From: Chryseobacterium sp. MA9
Lineage (GTDB): Bacteria; Bacteroidota; Bacteroidia; Flavobacteriales; Weeksellaceae
Direction of reading: 5' to 3'
Assembly (NCBI RefSeq): GCF_024399315.1
Contig: NZ_CP075170.1
Location: 434,001 to 498,000, forward strand
Length of the DNA: 64,000 bases
Below are positions 1 through 9,448 of this stretch, piece by piece. Under the pieces are notes generated by a model. It was not told the DNA's origin. It saw only the letters and a program-made list of their open reading frames with translations, and did no database searches. A program made the translations under genes and the position numbers. The number at the start of each line of letters is the position of its first letter. Position 1 is the first letter of the stretch.

Positions 1-1194
1 GGGTATTATTATTGGAGCGGAAATAACTGGACCTTGTTGTCAGATACCCAAAATACATGGGGAACTTATGGGAACAGTGCGACCAATCCTGGTACCAACT
101 TTATAGGGACTACAGATAATCAGGATCTGATATTCAAAAGAGGAGGTGTTATCGCAGGAAAATTAAGTGGGGTAGGAATTTATAATACCTCTTTTGGAGT
201 AGGATCTTACAAAGGAAATCCAGGATTTGTAGGACGATGGAATACAGCAATAGGATTCGAAAGTCTTAAAGGAGAAAATGAAAATATGGTTGCCCATGAC
301 AATACCGCAGTTGGTAGCCATAGTTTGACATCAAATTATGATGGTGAAGGAAATACAGGGATAGGTTATCAGGCATTAATGTTGAATAGAACCGGGAAGT
401 GGAACGTAGGAGTAGGACATCAAAGTTTAGGCAGCAACAGGACAGGTAATTACAATACGGCCCTTGGCAAAGGTGCCTCAGGACATTTAAATGACGGATT
501 TGAAAATACAGCAGTTGGTTTTCTTTCCCTTGGAAACATGTCATCGGGAAGACAGAATGTAACATTGGGTGCTTATTCAGGTCAAGGACTAATGATGGGT
601 GACAACAATATTATGATAGGAAAAAGTGCTGCAAGGAACCAATCCTCCGGATCAAACAATATTGTCATTGGCTCCGATATCGACTTAAAAAATACCTCGG
701 GAAGTAATCAGCTTAATATAGGAAACAGTATTTATGGTAGCAATGTGAATGCAGGTGGGAATAGCTATGCCAGTATAGGAATTAATACAGCTTCGCCGGG
801 TAACAATCTGGAAGTGAAAAGTGAACAGCCTGGCACTTCCGGATTGAGACTTACGAATTTGGTTAATACATTTAGACTTGGAACCAACAGTGAGGGTGAT
901 ATTATTGAAATACAGTCTTCTGTAAAAAAGATCACAGCAAATTATACGATTAACGGAACAGATGAAATTATTTTAGCTGATGCTTCCTTTGCAGACCTTA
1001 GTCTTACTTTACCTGCTCCATCCCAAAAAGGGAAAAAAATTATTATTAAGAAAACAGATGGTTCCAGTAATAATATTGTAGTTCAGTCACCGAACCAGAT
1101 TGATGCACAGTCTGATCTTTCAATCAGCCAGCCGTATTCAGGGGTGATCGTTTTGGACGATGGAACAACTTATTGGGTTATTGGAAGAATTTAG
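1..1194 (+). CDS. Repeat-rich surface/head-domain protein, 3' part (5' end outside window)
   Basis: The frame is open from base 1, so the true start lies upstream; about 397 residues are visible. Roughly residues 60-225 are degenerate units of about 25 residues built around NTAVG, TGIGYQAL, NVGVG, NTALG and NTAVG. These resemble the beta-roll repeats of YadA/Hia-type adhesin heads, also seen in large Bacteroidota surface or tail-fibre-like proteins. The last 90 or so residues form a separate beta-rich module ending TTYWVIGRI. No T9SS sorting domain, membrane anchor or S74 chaperone domain is visible. A role in adhesion or surface display is inference. About 570 bases without a convincing gene follow. 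Confidence 0.65.
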   Translation, partial: GYYYWSGNNWTLLSDTQNTWGTYGNSATNPGTNFIGTTDNQDLIFKRGGVIAGKLSGVGIYNTSFGVGSYKGNPGFVGRWNTAIGFESLKGENENMVAHDNTAVGSHSLTSNYDGEGNTGIGYQALMLNRTGKWNVGVGHQSLGSNRTGNYNTALGKGASGHLNDGFENTAVGFLSLGNMSSGRQNVTLGAYSGQGLMMGDNNIMIGKSAARNQSSGSNNIVIGSDIDLKNTSGSNQLNIGNSIYGSNVNAGGNSYASIGINTASPGNNLEVKSEQPGTSGLRLTNLVNTFRLGTNSEGDIIEIQSSVKKITANYTINGTDEIILADASFADLSLTLPAPSQKGKKIIIKKTDGSSNNIVVQSPNQIDAQSDLSISQPYSGVIVLDDGTTYWVIGRI

Positions 1195-1493
1195 ATAAAA
1201 GAATAATTATATCTGTGAAAAGGTTTATTTGTAAGTAGTATATTTCAGTGATTTAATCTCATTAAACAGTTCGAAATTGAATTAAGAATTCTTCATACAC
1301 TCTTTTGGTCGCTAAAGAATAGTACTTGTATTTGCTTGGATTTTATATGTAATTATCTAATTATTATAAGATTTACCACCTGTTAAGGTAAAAATGCATG
1401 ATCAAGAGTATTTAGTTTTCTTAAATCCTCCAACAAAAAGTTCGAGTTTTGTACCAATGGGGTCACCAAAACCTGTTCAGGTTTTAAACAGTT

Positions 1494-1521
1494 AAAAAGG
1501 CGCATAAAAAGGCGCCTTTTT
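1494..1521 (+). terminator. Hairpin terminator candidate
   Basis: AAAAAGGCGC (1494-1503) pairs with GCGCCTTTTT (1512-1521) across an 8-base loop. The 10-bp stem has U-rich flanks on both strands, so it could work in either direction. It lies about 300 bases after the surface protein gene. Confidence 0.5.
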
Positions 1522-1600
1522 CTATTTAATATCAGTTTTTTCTGGCAGCTCAAAAATATCAAACCAAATCGCTTTTTAGTTAACGGTCTGTTATAATCCC

Positions 1601-1744
1601 ATGTCATTTTTACAGATAAGCATTGACAAGTTCATGGATCATGAGCAATGCATGAACGTAGCCGTATTTTACTTATTGGTTAATGGTTTTGAAGTTGTAA
1701 GTAGAGGAGACAGGAATGATAAGTTTTTCATTATTAAGATTTAA
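1601..1744 (+). CDS. Possible 47-residue small protein
   Basis: An ATG-started frame of 47 codons with a mixed composition ends in DKFFIIKI and stops before the convergent acetyltransferase gene. I recognise no family. No ribosome binding site or promoter box is obvious. It could be a remnant of a longer gene or chance; it is listed because the stretch is otherwise empty. Confidence 0.2.
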   Translation: MSFLQISIDKFMDHEQCMNVAVFYLLVNGFEVVSRGDRNDKFFIIKI

Positions 1745-1762
1745 TATTAAAAAATAATATTC

Positions 1763-2239
1763 TTACTTAGGAACATATCTCATACTGATTTCTTCAGGAG
1801 AAGTATGGGGCATTTCCTGAAACCCTATTTTCCGGTACAGATTGTAAGCCTTATCATTTCCGGGAATAACCTCTAGAATGATTTCAATACCGTTAAATTT
1901 TTGACACGCTTCGGAAATAACAGCCTCAATCAATCCCTGGCCGATATTTTTTCCCTGAAATTCTCTTTTTACATACATCTGGTAAATACTTCCGGTATTG
2001 TTTTCATTTTTAACAAAAGTACAGATGCCCACAAGTTCCTGCTGAGCAAAAGCTCCATATACAAATCTTTCCGGTGTTTGTTCTTCAATATCGCTTTCTA
2101 TACGAAATTTTTCAATACTCAGGGCATCCTTATAGGTTGCTCCAAAAGATTCAGGGAATTTTTCCAGACTTTCCAGGCGGATGGCTCGGTAAATTCTACT
2201 TTCTTCAGGGATAAGTTTTCGGTAGCTAATATTTGTCAT
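1763..2239 (-). CDS. GNAT family N-acetyltransferase
   Basis: A protein of about 158 residues with the Gcn5-related acetyltransferase layout: an N-terminal strand-helix segment, a central strand pair around FVYGAFAQQELVGICTF, then the acetyl-CoA pyrophosphate loop YVKREFQGKNIGQGLIEA (variant of RxxGxG/A), and the closing AYNLYRKIGFQE motif. The family transfers acetyl groups from acetyl-CoA to amines; the substrate here cannot be read. An in-frame ATG at 2263 would add eight residues (MKMTIPIT); I prefer the ATG at 2239 because MTNISYRKL starts directly at the first domain strand. The gene stands alone and converges with the upstream intergenic hairpins. Confidence 0.85.
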   Translation of the reverse strand: MTNISYRKLIPEESRIYRAIRLESLEKFPESFGATYKDALSIEKFRIESDIEEQTPERFVYGAFAQQELVGICTFVKNENNTGSIYQMYVKREFQGKNIGQGLIEAVISEACQKFNGIEIILEVIPGNDKAYNLYRKIGFQEMPHTSPEEISMRYVPK

Positions 2240-2659
2240 AGTTATTGGGATAGTCATTTTCATTAATATCCGGATACAAATATGTAGATTATTTTGAACT
2301 TCTTTTTAGTATGCCCGGCAGAATTTCAACAATTGTATTAAAATTTTTAAAACTAAACGATGTATTTGTAACAAATTCCATTTCAGTTAGTCTTATTATA
2401 AACAAAAGCAATCATTTTTTTGACCGGAAAAGTTTACATAGCCGTCCGGAAAGTTTAAAAAATGTTTGTTTAGGGGGAAATTTTGGTACTTTATTTAAAT
2501 GTTACATTTTTGCAAAATTAACTGCTTATTCCATAATAAGCATGATAAATTATGTATATTTATAACACTTATTGGGGAATAATAATAGAATAACAGTAGA
2601 GAATTATTAACATGTTTAAATGAAATATGTATAGGTAGACATAGGGAAAAGTGGTACTG
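2240..2659. other. AT-rich intergenic region between divergent genes
   Basis: About 420 bases separate the acetyltransferase and the first TPR/HTH regulator, which are divergent, so promoters for both must lie here. No clean TAnnTTTG box with a well-spaced TTG was found. A frame of 84 codons at 2311-2565 has biased, low-complexity composition and no family match, and I do not call it. Confidence 0.4.
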
Positions 2660-4153
2660 ATGGAAAGAATTAATTTGATCATTCTTAAGAATAAAAAAAT
2701 ATATTCAAACGATTTAAAAAAAATAATAGCCTGTACAATCTGCATAGGGTTATTTTTATGTATGCTTTCGTGCAGCCATGATTCTCAGGATAAAGAAAGA
2801 GAAAATTTTGATACTTCTTTATTAAATCAGACTTCAGACCTTCAGCTAGCAGGGGAATATGAAGCTCTTATCCGGTTGAATATAAAATATCTGAAAAAAG
2901 CTGCGAAAATGAAGTATAAAGCCGGAAAAGGTCTTTGCTACCTGAATATGGCAGGGGTGAATGTCTCAGCAGGAAATTATGATAAAGCCCGCTTTTTTTT
3001 CAACAAAGCAGAGAAAGATCTGAAAAACTCTGAGAATAATTATCATAAAGCAACCTTCTATAATGACTACAGCCTGTATTATTCTCATCTTAAAATAAAT
3101 GACAAGGCTATTGAATGCAATAATAAAGCATTTTATTATTTAAAACAGGCCGCAAAAACTAGTCTTGCTCGAAAACTTCTTCCGAGACTGTATGTGAACA
3201 AAGGAATTTACTATGCCTGGAAAGGGTGGTTTGGAACTTCTTTAAAATGTTTCACCAAAGCGAATGTACTGGAAAACTCGGCCTATAGCAATTGTATGGT
3301 TGCCCAATACTATTTATTTGTTCATAAGCCTGATTCTGCAGGAATATATATTGAGCGGGCTGATGAGAAAATGTTAAGCCAGAAGACAACTGATGTAGAA
3401 TCCCTCTGGGTTTATTATACCATGGGATACTACTATAATGAAGTAAATAACAGTGAGCAGGCTGAGAAAGCACTTAGAAAAGCACTGGACATCAATATTA
3501 AAACAAGACGTACTTATTCTTCACATATAAAAGAGGTTTATAAGGCACTGGCAGAGCTGTATAAGAAAAAGAATGACGGAGGCAAAGCTTATTTCTATCT
3601 GAAAAAATATATGGAAGAAGAAGGCCGGTTTGACGCTGCACGATTTACCACAATGAATAAGGCAACCGAGGATTTTATTTCTGAAGTAAAACAGGAATCG
3701 GACTGGCATAAAAATGATCTTCCTTTATTTATTGCCTTGTCTATCACTGTTCTTACTTTTTCAGGAGTATATGTCCGGAAAATAATCAATAAGTTAAAGC
3801 TGAAGAAAAACTCTTTAAAAGAAGAAACGGATGAACTGAAAAACCATGTGGAGACTAAGCAGCTGGAAGAAGTAATAGAGCTCGCCAAACGGAATGATTC
3901 TTCCTTTTTATTAAAATTCAAAGAACTGTATCCTGATTTTATAAAATCACTTCTGAAAATCAATCCTGACCTTGAAAATTCAGAACTGACTTTCTGTGCC
4001 ATGCTGAAACTTCGTTTTTCTGCCAAAGAAATTGCAGACTATACTTTTGTACAGCACAGATCTGTACAGCAGAAAAAATACAGGATCAGAAAAAGACTGA
4101 ATATTCCCGGAGAAACGGATATTTATGACTTTTTTGAAAACCTAACAGAATAA
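2660..4153 (+). CDS. TPR-repeat membrane regulator with C-terminal LuxR-like HTH (copy 1)
   Basis: A 497-residue protein. An N-terminal hydrophobic segment ends in a lipobox-like LFLCMLSC (Cys at about 38). TPR-type helical hairpins fill residues 60-330 (for example AEKALRKALDINIKTRR). One membrane helix lies near 353-372 (LPLFIALSITVLTF), followed by a charged coiled coil. The C-terminal 60 residues carry a LuxR/GerE-like HTH (FSAKEIADYTFVQHRSVQQK). This is a common Flavobacteriia type that couples a periplasmic TPR sensor to a cytoplasmic DNA-binding domain; the signal is unknown. The GTG at 2651 would add three residues; the ATG at 2660 is preferred. A close paralogue follows 92 bases downstream. 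Confidence 0.85.
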   Translation: MERINLIILKNKKIYSNDLKKIIACTICIGLFLCMLSCSHDSQDKERENFDTSLLNQTSDLQLAGEYEALIRLNIKYLKKAAKMKYKAGKGLCYLNMAGVNVSAGNYDKARFFFNKAEKDLKNSENNYHKATFYNDYSLYYSHLKINDKAIECNNKAFYYLKQAAKTSLARKLLPRLYVNKGIYYAWKGWFGTSLKCFTKANVLENSAYSNCMVAQYYLFVHKPDSAGIYIERADEKMLSQKTTDVESLWVYYTMGYYYNEVNNSEQAEKALRKALDINIKTRRTYSSHIKEVYKALAELYKKKNDGGKAYFYLKKYMEEEGRFDAARFTTMNKATEDFISEVKQESDWHKNDLPLFIALSITVLTFSGVYVRKIINKLKLKKNSLKEETDELKNHVETKQLEEVIELAKRNDSSFLLKFKELYPDFIKSLLKINPDLENSELTFCAMLKLRFSAKEIADYTFVQHRSVQQKKYRIRKRLNIPGETDIYDFFENLTE

Positions 4154-4245
4154 AAAATTTCATCACAATAAAAAATGCCGGATTCTGTTTTATAAAAGGT
4201 TTTAATCATAATTTATATAGGAATTTAGCTTAAATAGAGAAACAT

Positions 4246-5670
4246 ATGAAAAGTATTTTTCTTGCTGTTTTACTTATTACTTTAGTTTCGTGCCATTCTC
4301 ATTCAAAGAAAGAGGCTGAAAAGAAATTTGATGTTTCTCTGCTGAAGCAGAATGAGAAATTCAGGGTAGCCGGAGAATATGACTCTCTGATCAATCTCAA
4401 TAAAAGATATTACAAACTGGCCGATAAAATAAATTATGCGGACGGAAAAGCACTGTGCTACATCAATCTGGCTGAGCTTAATATTTCATTAGAAAATTTT
4501 CAGAAATCTCAGATTCTTTTTGATAACGCAAAAGAAATTCTGGATCATTCAGAAGATAATATACATAAAGCCAGGTTTTATAATGTTTACGGCCGGTTCA
4601 ATATAGAACTCCGAAGGGTTGACAAAGCTTTTCAATATAATAATGAAGCGATGAGCCTGATACAGAAAAGCGGTCAGTCTGAGCTTAAAAATGATCTTCT
4701 TTTCAGTATTTATTTCAGACAGGCCATTTATTTTATCCAAAAAAAGGATTACGAAAAAGCACTTGAATATTTTCACAGGGCAAAAAAAATGGATAGCACA
4801 GGTCTTACCGACTGTGCTATAGGTGATTATGTTTATATGCATAAGAATAAAGATTCTGCATACAAATACGTTACTACTGCTTATAATAAAGCTAATATAA
4901 GAGGGAAGGAAGACGGAATTGCCCTGTATGCCAATACAATTATGGGAGAATATTTTCTTACCTACAAACAATATGATAAGGCAGAAGAAACACTTAAGAA
5001 GGCCCTGAAGATCAATGAGAAAACTAAACGTATCTATGCCTACTATGGTAAATATATCTATAACGATCTCAGGATGTTATATGAACGCACGGGAGATAAA
5101 GAAAAAGCATACCTTTATTTGAAAGCATATACAGAGGCTTATTATAAAACCAATACATCTTTACTGGCTACGATTAATCAGGATATGGAGTCTTTTATTA
5201 CCGGAGCTCAGCAGGATGCAGAGCATCATAAAAGTAAAATATACTGGATTTTCTTTTTATCATTGGCAGGTCTTTCTTTGCTAGGATTATATGCATGGAG
5301 AATCATCCGGGCTTTGGGAAAAAGAAAAGAGGTACTTACAATAGAAGCCGAAAATCTGAAAATCAGGATGAATGACAACAAGCAGGAAGAGATCATAGAA
5401 CTTGGTAAAAAGAATGATCCTGAATTTTTGAATCATTTTAAAGAAGCTTATCCTGAATTTATAGATCAACTTTTAATAATTAATCCTGGTCTTGAAAGTT
5501 CTGAATTGATTTTTTGTGCGATGCTGAAACTGCATTTTACATCCAAAGAAATTGCAAATTATACTTTGGTTCAGCACAGAAGTGTCCAGCAGAAAAAATA
5601 CAGAATCAGAAAGAAACTGAATATTCCCGGAGAAACAGATATTTATCATTTCTTTGATACTTTGAAATAA
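4246..5670 (+). CDS. TPR-repeat membrane regulator with C-terminal LuxR-like HTH (copy 2)
   Basis: A 474-residue tandem paralogue of the preceding gene with the same order of parts: lipoprotein-like signal MKSIFLAVLLITLVSC, TPR helices (AEETLKKALKINEKTKR), one membrane helix near 330-350 (WIFFLSLAGLSLLGLY), a coiled-coil linker, and a C-terminal HTH. The HTH is nearly identical to copy 1 over VQHRSVQQKKYRIRK and NIPGETDIY, while the TPR sensor halves are more diverged. That suggests duplication with divergence of the input domain and retention of the DNA-binding output. A hairpin follows at 5683-5707. Confidence 0.85.
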   Translation: MKSIFLAVLLITLVSCHSHSKKEAEKKFDVSLLKQNEKFRVAGEYDSLINLNKRYYKLADKINYADGKALCYINLAELNISLENFQKSQILFDNAKEILDHSEDNIHKARFYNVYGRFNIELRRVDKAFQYNNEAMSLIQKSGQSELKNDLLFSIYFRQAIYFIQKKDYEKALEYFHRAKKMDSTGLTDCAIGDYVYMHKNKDSAYKYVTTAYNKANIRGKEDGIALYANTIMGEYFLTYKQYDKAEETLKKALKINEKTKRIYAYYGKYIYNDLRMLYERTGDKEKAYLYLKAYTEAYYKTNTSLLATINQDMESFITGAQQDAEHHKSKIYWIFFLSLAGLSLLGLYAWRIIRALGKRKEVLTIEAENLKIRMNDNKQEEIIELGKKNDPEFLNHFKEAYPEFIDQLLIINPGLESSELIFCAMLKLHFTSKEIANYTLVQHRSVQQKKYRIRKKLNIPGETDIYHFFDTLK

Positions 5671-6314
5671 TTCAAAAAAAAACTGTCTGATTCATTATGT
5701 CAGACAGTACTCGAAATATTCTCTTTTCACCACTTGGATTTTTTTAGTGGTCTCTTTGTTCAAATATGAAAATTTTTAACGAAAACAAGAAAAAAAGCTA
5801 TACTACACGAATACTACATCGTGTTTTTATGTTTTTAATCAATTGATAATTAGTGTGTTGTTTTTTTATGTTGGATTTATTGTTTTTTTTTAAAATAAAG
5901 AACCAACAACTTTAAAACAGCTCGTTTTTTAGCTTATATTTTTAAATAATGTGCTCTTTGAAAATATTTTTTAGTCTGATTTTCAATATTTTTTTACCAG
6001 TATCTTGATAAAAACTTTCAAATAATTTCACCTTTTCAAAATTTTTATGGATTAAATAAATAATTAGGATTAAAATATAAATCACTGATATTTAATTATT
6101 TATAATCATGTTGTATCTATGTAGTATCATCTTTTTTTGTTTTTTATTCAAAAAATATAAGTTTTGTAAGGAGTTTTGTTGTGAATATCATATGATATGT
6201 TTCGTTTTGTTGAATTTATGATAATGATTGTTTGGTGTCTTTAAAGGCAGAAGTTAAATGATACTTTCAATAAAAATTGCAATATACTCTCCCAAAATAA
6301 CTTTAAATAGCTTT
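5671..6314. other. Long AT-rich region upstream of the metalloprotease
   Basis: About 640 bases of very AT-rich DNA with long T and A runs and, apart from the hairpin at 5683-5707, no recognised element. No consensus TTG-N19-TAnnTTTG promoter is obvious. A frame from 6258 continues into the protease, but the signal peptide begins at the ATG at 6315, so 6258-6314 is probably leader. Confidence 0.4.
5683..5707 (+). terminator. Hairpin terminator candidate
   Basis: CTGTCTGA (5683-5690) and TCAGACAG (5700-5707) form a perfect 8-bp stem with a 9-base loop just after the second TPR/HTH gene. The downstream T-run is weak, so termination efficiency is uncertain. Confidence 0.45.
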
Positions 6315-9300
6315 ATGAAAAAAAGAATTTTATTAGTTTGCGCGCTAGCGTCTTGTTTTACGGTTTTCAATGCTCAGAGATGGGAATCTGTCTCTCAAAA
6401 AAACTCACAGATAAGAACAGAAATAGAAGTACAGCATTCTTACAGAGTGGATCTGAAGTCTCTTAGAGAGATGCTGAAAAATGCTGAAGAAACGGGAAAA
6501 AATGCACGTCCTGTTATTATTTCTTTACCAACAGTAGAAGGAAAGATTGAAAAATTTGCTGTCTATAGCAATCCTGTAATGGATAAATCACTTGCAGACA
6601 AATATCAGCTGGGATCATATGTGGGAATTGGTGTAGATGATTCTTCTAAGTATTTAAGATTCAGTACATCCCCGAATGATATGCAGTCTATGATCATCAA
6701 AGACGGTGTGTTTCAGTTTATAGAACCCATAAGCAAAGATAAACAAACTTATGGTGTATTTTATAAAACAAAGGAAAAAGGAGACATGCATGGGTTTGAA
6801 TGTGATACGGAGCATGATCTTAAAGATATTGGTAAATTGGTGGAAAATGGGAAAAAGATGCTTTCCAATGTAGGAATTACAAAAAGACCTACTAATACCA
6901 AATATAGAACTTTCAGAATGGCTATTGCTGCTACCGGTGAATATACACAATTTCATGGTGGTACAGCTGCCGGAGCGGTTGCAGCTATTAATAACACAAT
7001 GACAAGAATCAATGGGGTTTTTGAAAGAGATTTCGGAGCTCACTTTAATGTTCTGGATCTTCCTGGAATTATTTATACAGATCCTGCTACTGATTTTTAT
7101 ACCCCTCAGGCCGCTGCAAATGATCCGTCACTAAACTTACAGCTTCAACAAAAACTTACAGCAGATGTAGGAAATGCAAACTATGATATTGGGCACGTAT
7201 TTCATTGTAATGCAGGACAAAGCAGAAATGGAAACGCGGGAGGGATAGGAATTGTTTGTACCAATCCCGCAACTAATAATTCTTTAGCAAAAGGATCTGC
7301 TTTTTCAATGAGCCCTGATCCTGTAGGAGAAGTATTTGATTTAATGGCAGCTCACGAAATGGGGCACCAGTTGGGTGCTAACCATACCTTTTCTATGAGA
7401 ACCGAAGCTTCGGGAGCTAATGTAGAGCCTTGGGGAGGAACAACGATCATGGGATATCCTGGAATTACACAAGATAATATTCAGGCAAATATGGATGGTT
7501 ATTTCCATTATAAATCTATTTCACAGGTATTAAATAATTTGGAAGCTAAAGTAGGATGTGGTATTGCTACTGATATCATAAACAATACTGCACCAGTGAT
7601 TACACCACTTACTAATTATTCTATTCCTAAAGGAACGGCCTATTATCTGGATGCTGTAGCAGCAGATGCAGAAAGTGACCCTGTTACCTATACATGGGAA
7701 CAATATAATAGTGTAGGAGACAGGAATACAATTTCCGGAGACAGCGGATGGGGCTATAATGCAGAAGGAGCTATCGCAAGATCTTTGCCGGGAACAGCTA
7801 ACAGCAGAAGATATTTCCCTAAGCTGGAAACTGTATTGAATGGCGTACTGACAGACAAACAAGTATGGGAAACCGTTTCCTATATCCCAAGAACATTGAA
7901 TTATGCAGTAACAGTAAGAGATCAGAATGCGTTAAGACCAATGACCTCCACCGCTGAAACAGCTGTGACAGTAGGTGCTGACGGACCTTTCAAATTCAGT
8001 GGACTTACAACAGCATCTGTCTTATACAATGATGCATCCAATACCATCACGTGGGATGTTGCAAACACCAATAATGCTCCTTATAATGTAGCCACTGTAA
8101 AAATAGATTATACAACCAATAATGGGACTACATGGTCAGACCTGATAGCTTCTACACCCAATACGGGAAGCTATGCTGTACAAATGCCGGCTAATGTAAC
8201 TGGTACTGTTAAATTAAGAATATCAGCAGTAGGTAATGTTTTTTATGCAGTATCTCCTGCTGTAACAGTAGGAACATCTCCTACTTCTCCTGCTGCTGCT
8301 CCAACAGGGGTATCTGCAATAGGTACAGAAGTTTTGAAAACGACTGCAAGAATATCCTGGAATAAAGTACCGGGAGCTACTTACTCTGTCAATTACAGAA
8401 AAGTGGGAACTGCAAGCTGGTCGAATACAACAAGCGCTGCAAACTCCGTATTGTTGTCAAATCTGGAGGATGAAACCAATTATGAAGTACAGGTAGCTGC
8501 TGTTGTGAATAGTGTTCCGGGGGCATTCTCAGCTAATTATGCCTTTAAAACAAAAGGGTTGAGAACTGGTACAGATTATTGTTTAATGACGACAGGAGGA
8601 AATGGCGGAAACTTTAATAGTGGTCTTGTAAAACTGACACTATCTAATCTGGCTTATGTATATACAGGGCTGGATGTTTATAAAACATATCTTGACTTTA
8701 GTGAAGATGCTACTAAAGTAGTTAACTTAACAAAAGGGACTCAGTACACCGCCAGCTTTAGAAACCTTGCGGGAGGAAACTATAATGACTGGCTTGAAAT
8801 CTGGATAGACTACAACAGAAACGGAGTATTCGAAAGTTCTGAAAAAGTGGTTACTAGTGGAGCACTTCCTTTTTATGCTGCCGCTGCTCAAGCTTATCTT
8901 CGTGATGGAAATGTAACATTTACAGTGCCTGATACTGCTTATTCTGGTGATAAACTGTTGAGAATGAGAGTGGCAAGTACTTTCTTTAATGCAGCCAGCG
9001 GACCTTGCGGAAGCCCTACCGTACCTGTAAATGGTGGAGGAATTGTTTCTGTAGGATCTTTCAGAGATTTTTCTGTGAAAATTTCAGAAAATGCTAACCT
9101 TGCAGTAAGAGAAGCAGTAGATGCAAAATATTCGGAAATAGCTATTTACCCTAATCCTGCAGATACATTTGTAGAAGTGAAAAATCTTAAAGGTAAAGCA
9201 GACTACAAAATCTACAGTGCAGATGGAAGATTAGTTCAGGAAGGTAAAATTGAAGGTAAAATCAATGTTGCTTCTTTAGTAAAAGGAATGTATGTGATCA

Positions 9301-9350
9301 CTATAAAAGATGACAAGAATACTTATAATACTAAGTTAATCAAGAAATAA
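6315..9350 (+). CDS. Secreted reprolysin-like zinc metalloprotease with FN3, GEVED and T9SS sorting domains
   Basis: A 1011-residue protein. The signal peptide MKKRILLVCALASCFTVFNA is followed by a propeptide region and a metzincin-type catalytic domain with HEMGHQLGANH (His347, Glu348, His351, His357), the zinc-binding HExxHxxGxxH motif. Further on are an Ig/FN3-like region (about 657-750), a GEVED-type domain (NDWLEIWIDYNRNGVFE near 823), and a T9SS type A sorting domain in the last 75 residues (IAIYPNPADTFVEV to YNTKLIKK). The expected fate is export through the Sec system and T9SS, then action as an extracellular or cell-surface protease. Upstream in-frame codons from 6258 lack signal-peptide character, so the start at 6315 was chosen. 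Monocistronic. Confidence 0.92.
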   Translation: MKKRILLVCALASCFTVFNAQRWESVSQKNSQIRTEIEVQHSYRVDLKSLREMLKNAEETGKNARPVIISLPTVEGKIEKFAVYSNPVMDKSLADKYQLGSYVGIGVDDSSKYLRFSTSPNDMQSMIIKDGVFQFIEPISKDKQTYGVFYKTKEKGDMHGFECDTEHDLKDIGKLVENGKKMLSNVGITKRPTNTKYRTFRMAIAATGEYTQFHGGTAAGAVAAINNTMTRINGVFERDFGAHFNVLDLPGIIYTDPATDFYTPQAAANDPSLNLQLQQKLTADVGNANYDIGHVFHCNAGQSRNGNAGGIGIVCTNPATNNSLAKGSAFSMSPDPVGEVFDLMAAHEMGHQLGANHTFSMRTEASGANVEPWGGTTIMGYPGITQDNIQANMDGYFHYKSISQVLNNLEAKVGCGIATDIINNTAPVITPLTNYSIPKGTAYYLDAVAADAESDPVTYTWEQYNSVGDRNTISGDSGWGYNAEGAIARSLPGTANSRRYFPKLETVLNGVLTDKQVWETVSYIPRTLNYAVTVRDQNALRPMTSTAETAVTVGADGPFKFSGLTTASVLYNDASNTITWDVANTNNAPYNVATVKIDYTTNNGTTWSDLIASTPNTGSYAVQMPANVTGTVKLRISAVGNVFYAVSPAVTVGTSPTSPAAAPTGVSAIGTEVLKTTARISWNKVPGATYSVNYRKVGTASWSNTTSAANSVLLSNLEDETNYEVQVAAVVNSVPGAFSANYAFKTKGLRTGTDYCLMTTGGNGGNFNSGLVKLTLSNLAYVYTGLDVYKTYLDFSEDATKVVNLTKGTQYTASFRNLAGGNYNDWLEIWIDYNRNGVFESSEKVVTSGALPFYAAAAQAYLRDGNVTFTVPDTAYSGDKLLRMRVASTFFNAASGPCGSPTVPVNGGGIVSVGSFRDFSVKISENANLAVREAVDAKYSEIAIYPNPADTFVEVKNLKGKADYKIYSADGRLVQEGKIEGKINVASLVKGMYVITIKDDKNTYNTKLIKK

Positions 9351-9412
9351 CACACATGAATCTCCGTATCAGGATCTAAAAAAACGGAGAGAAAAACGGT
9401 TTATTTAACTGA

Positions 9413-9443
9413 AAAAGGCTGTCTCTGGTTGAGGCAGCCTTTT
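9413..9443. terminator. Bidirectional hairpin terminator
   Basis: AAAAGGCTGTCTC (9413-9425) pairs with GAGGCAGCCTTTT (9431-9443) around a 5-base loop, with one G-T wobble. The A- and T-rich flanks suit both converging genes, the metalloprotease and the flavin monooxygenase. Confidence 0.65.
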
Positions 9444-9448
9444 GTTTA

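Larger units (their letters stand above)
1195..1762. other. Intergenic region with two hairpins, a degenerate tRNA-like T-arm and one tiny ORF
   Basis: No convincing gene is present. Positions 1468-1485 form a hairpin with 8-base arms (AAAACCTG/CAGGTTTT) and a two-base loop, and a terminator-like hairpin follows at 1494-1521. Just upstream, around 1440-1467, TTCGAG followed by CAATGGGGTCACCA resembles a decayed tRNA T-arm and 3' end, but no complete cloverleaf can be drawn. A 47-codon ORF lies at 1601-1744. Confidence 0.4.

Noticed and set aside
266..565. 99-codon minus-strand frame inside the first gene
   Set aside because: Antisense shadow of the repeat region; its Cys/Leu/His-rich composition comes from the opposite strand.
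2311..2565. 84-codon plus-strand frame in the intergenic region before the first TPR/HTH gene
   Set aside because: AT-rich, low-complexity composition, no family resemblance, and it occupies promoter space of two divergent genes.
3595..4026. 143-codon minus-strand frame opposite the first TPR/HTH gene
   Set aside because: Serine- and phenylalanine-rich reverse of a lysine/glutamate-rich coding region; no motif.
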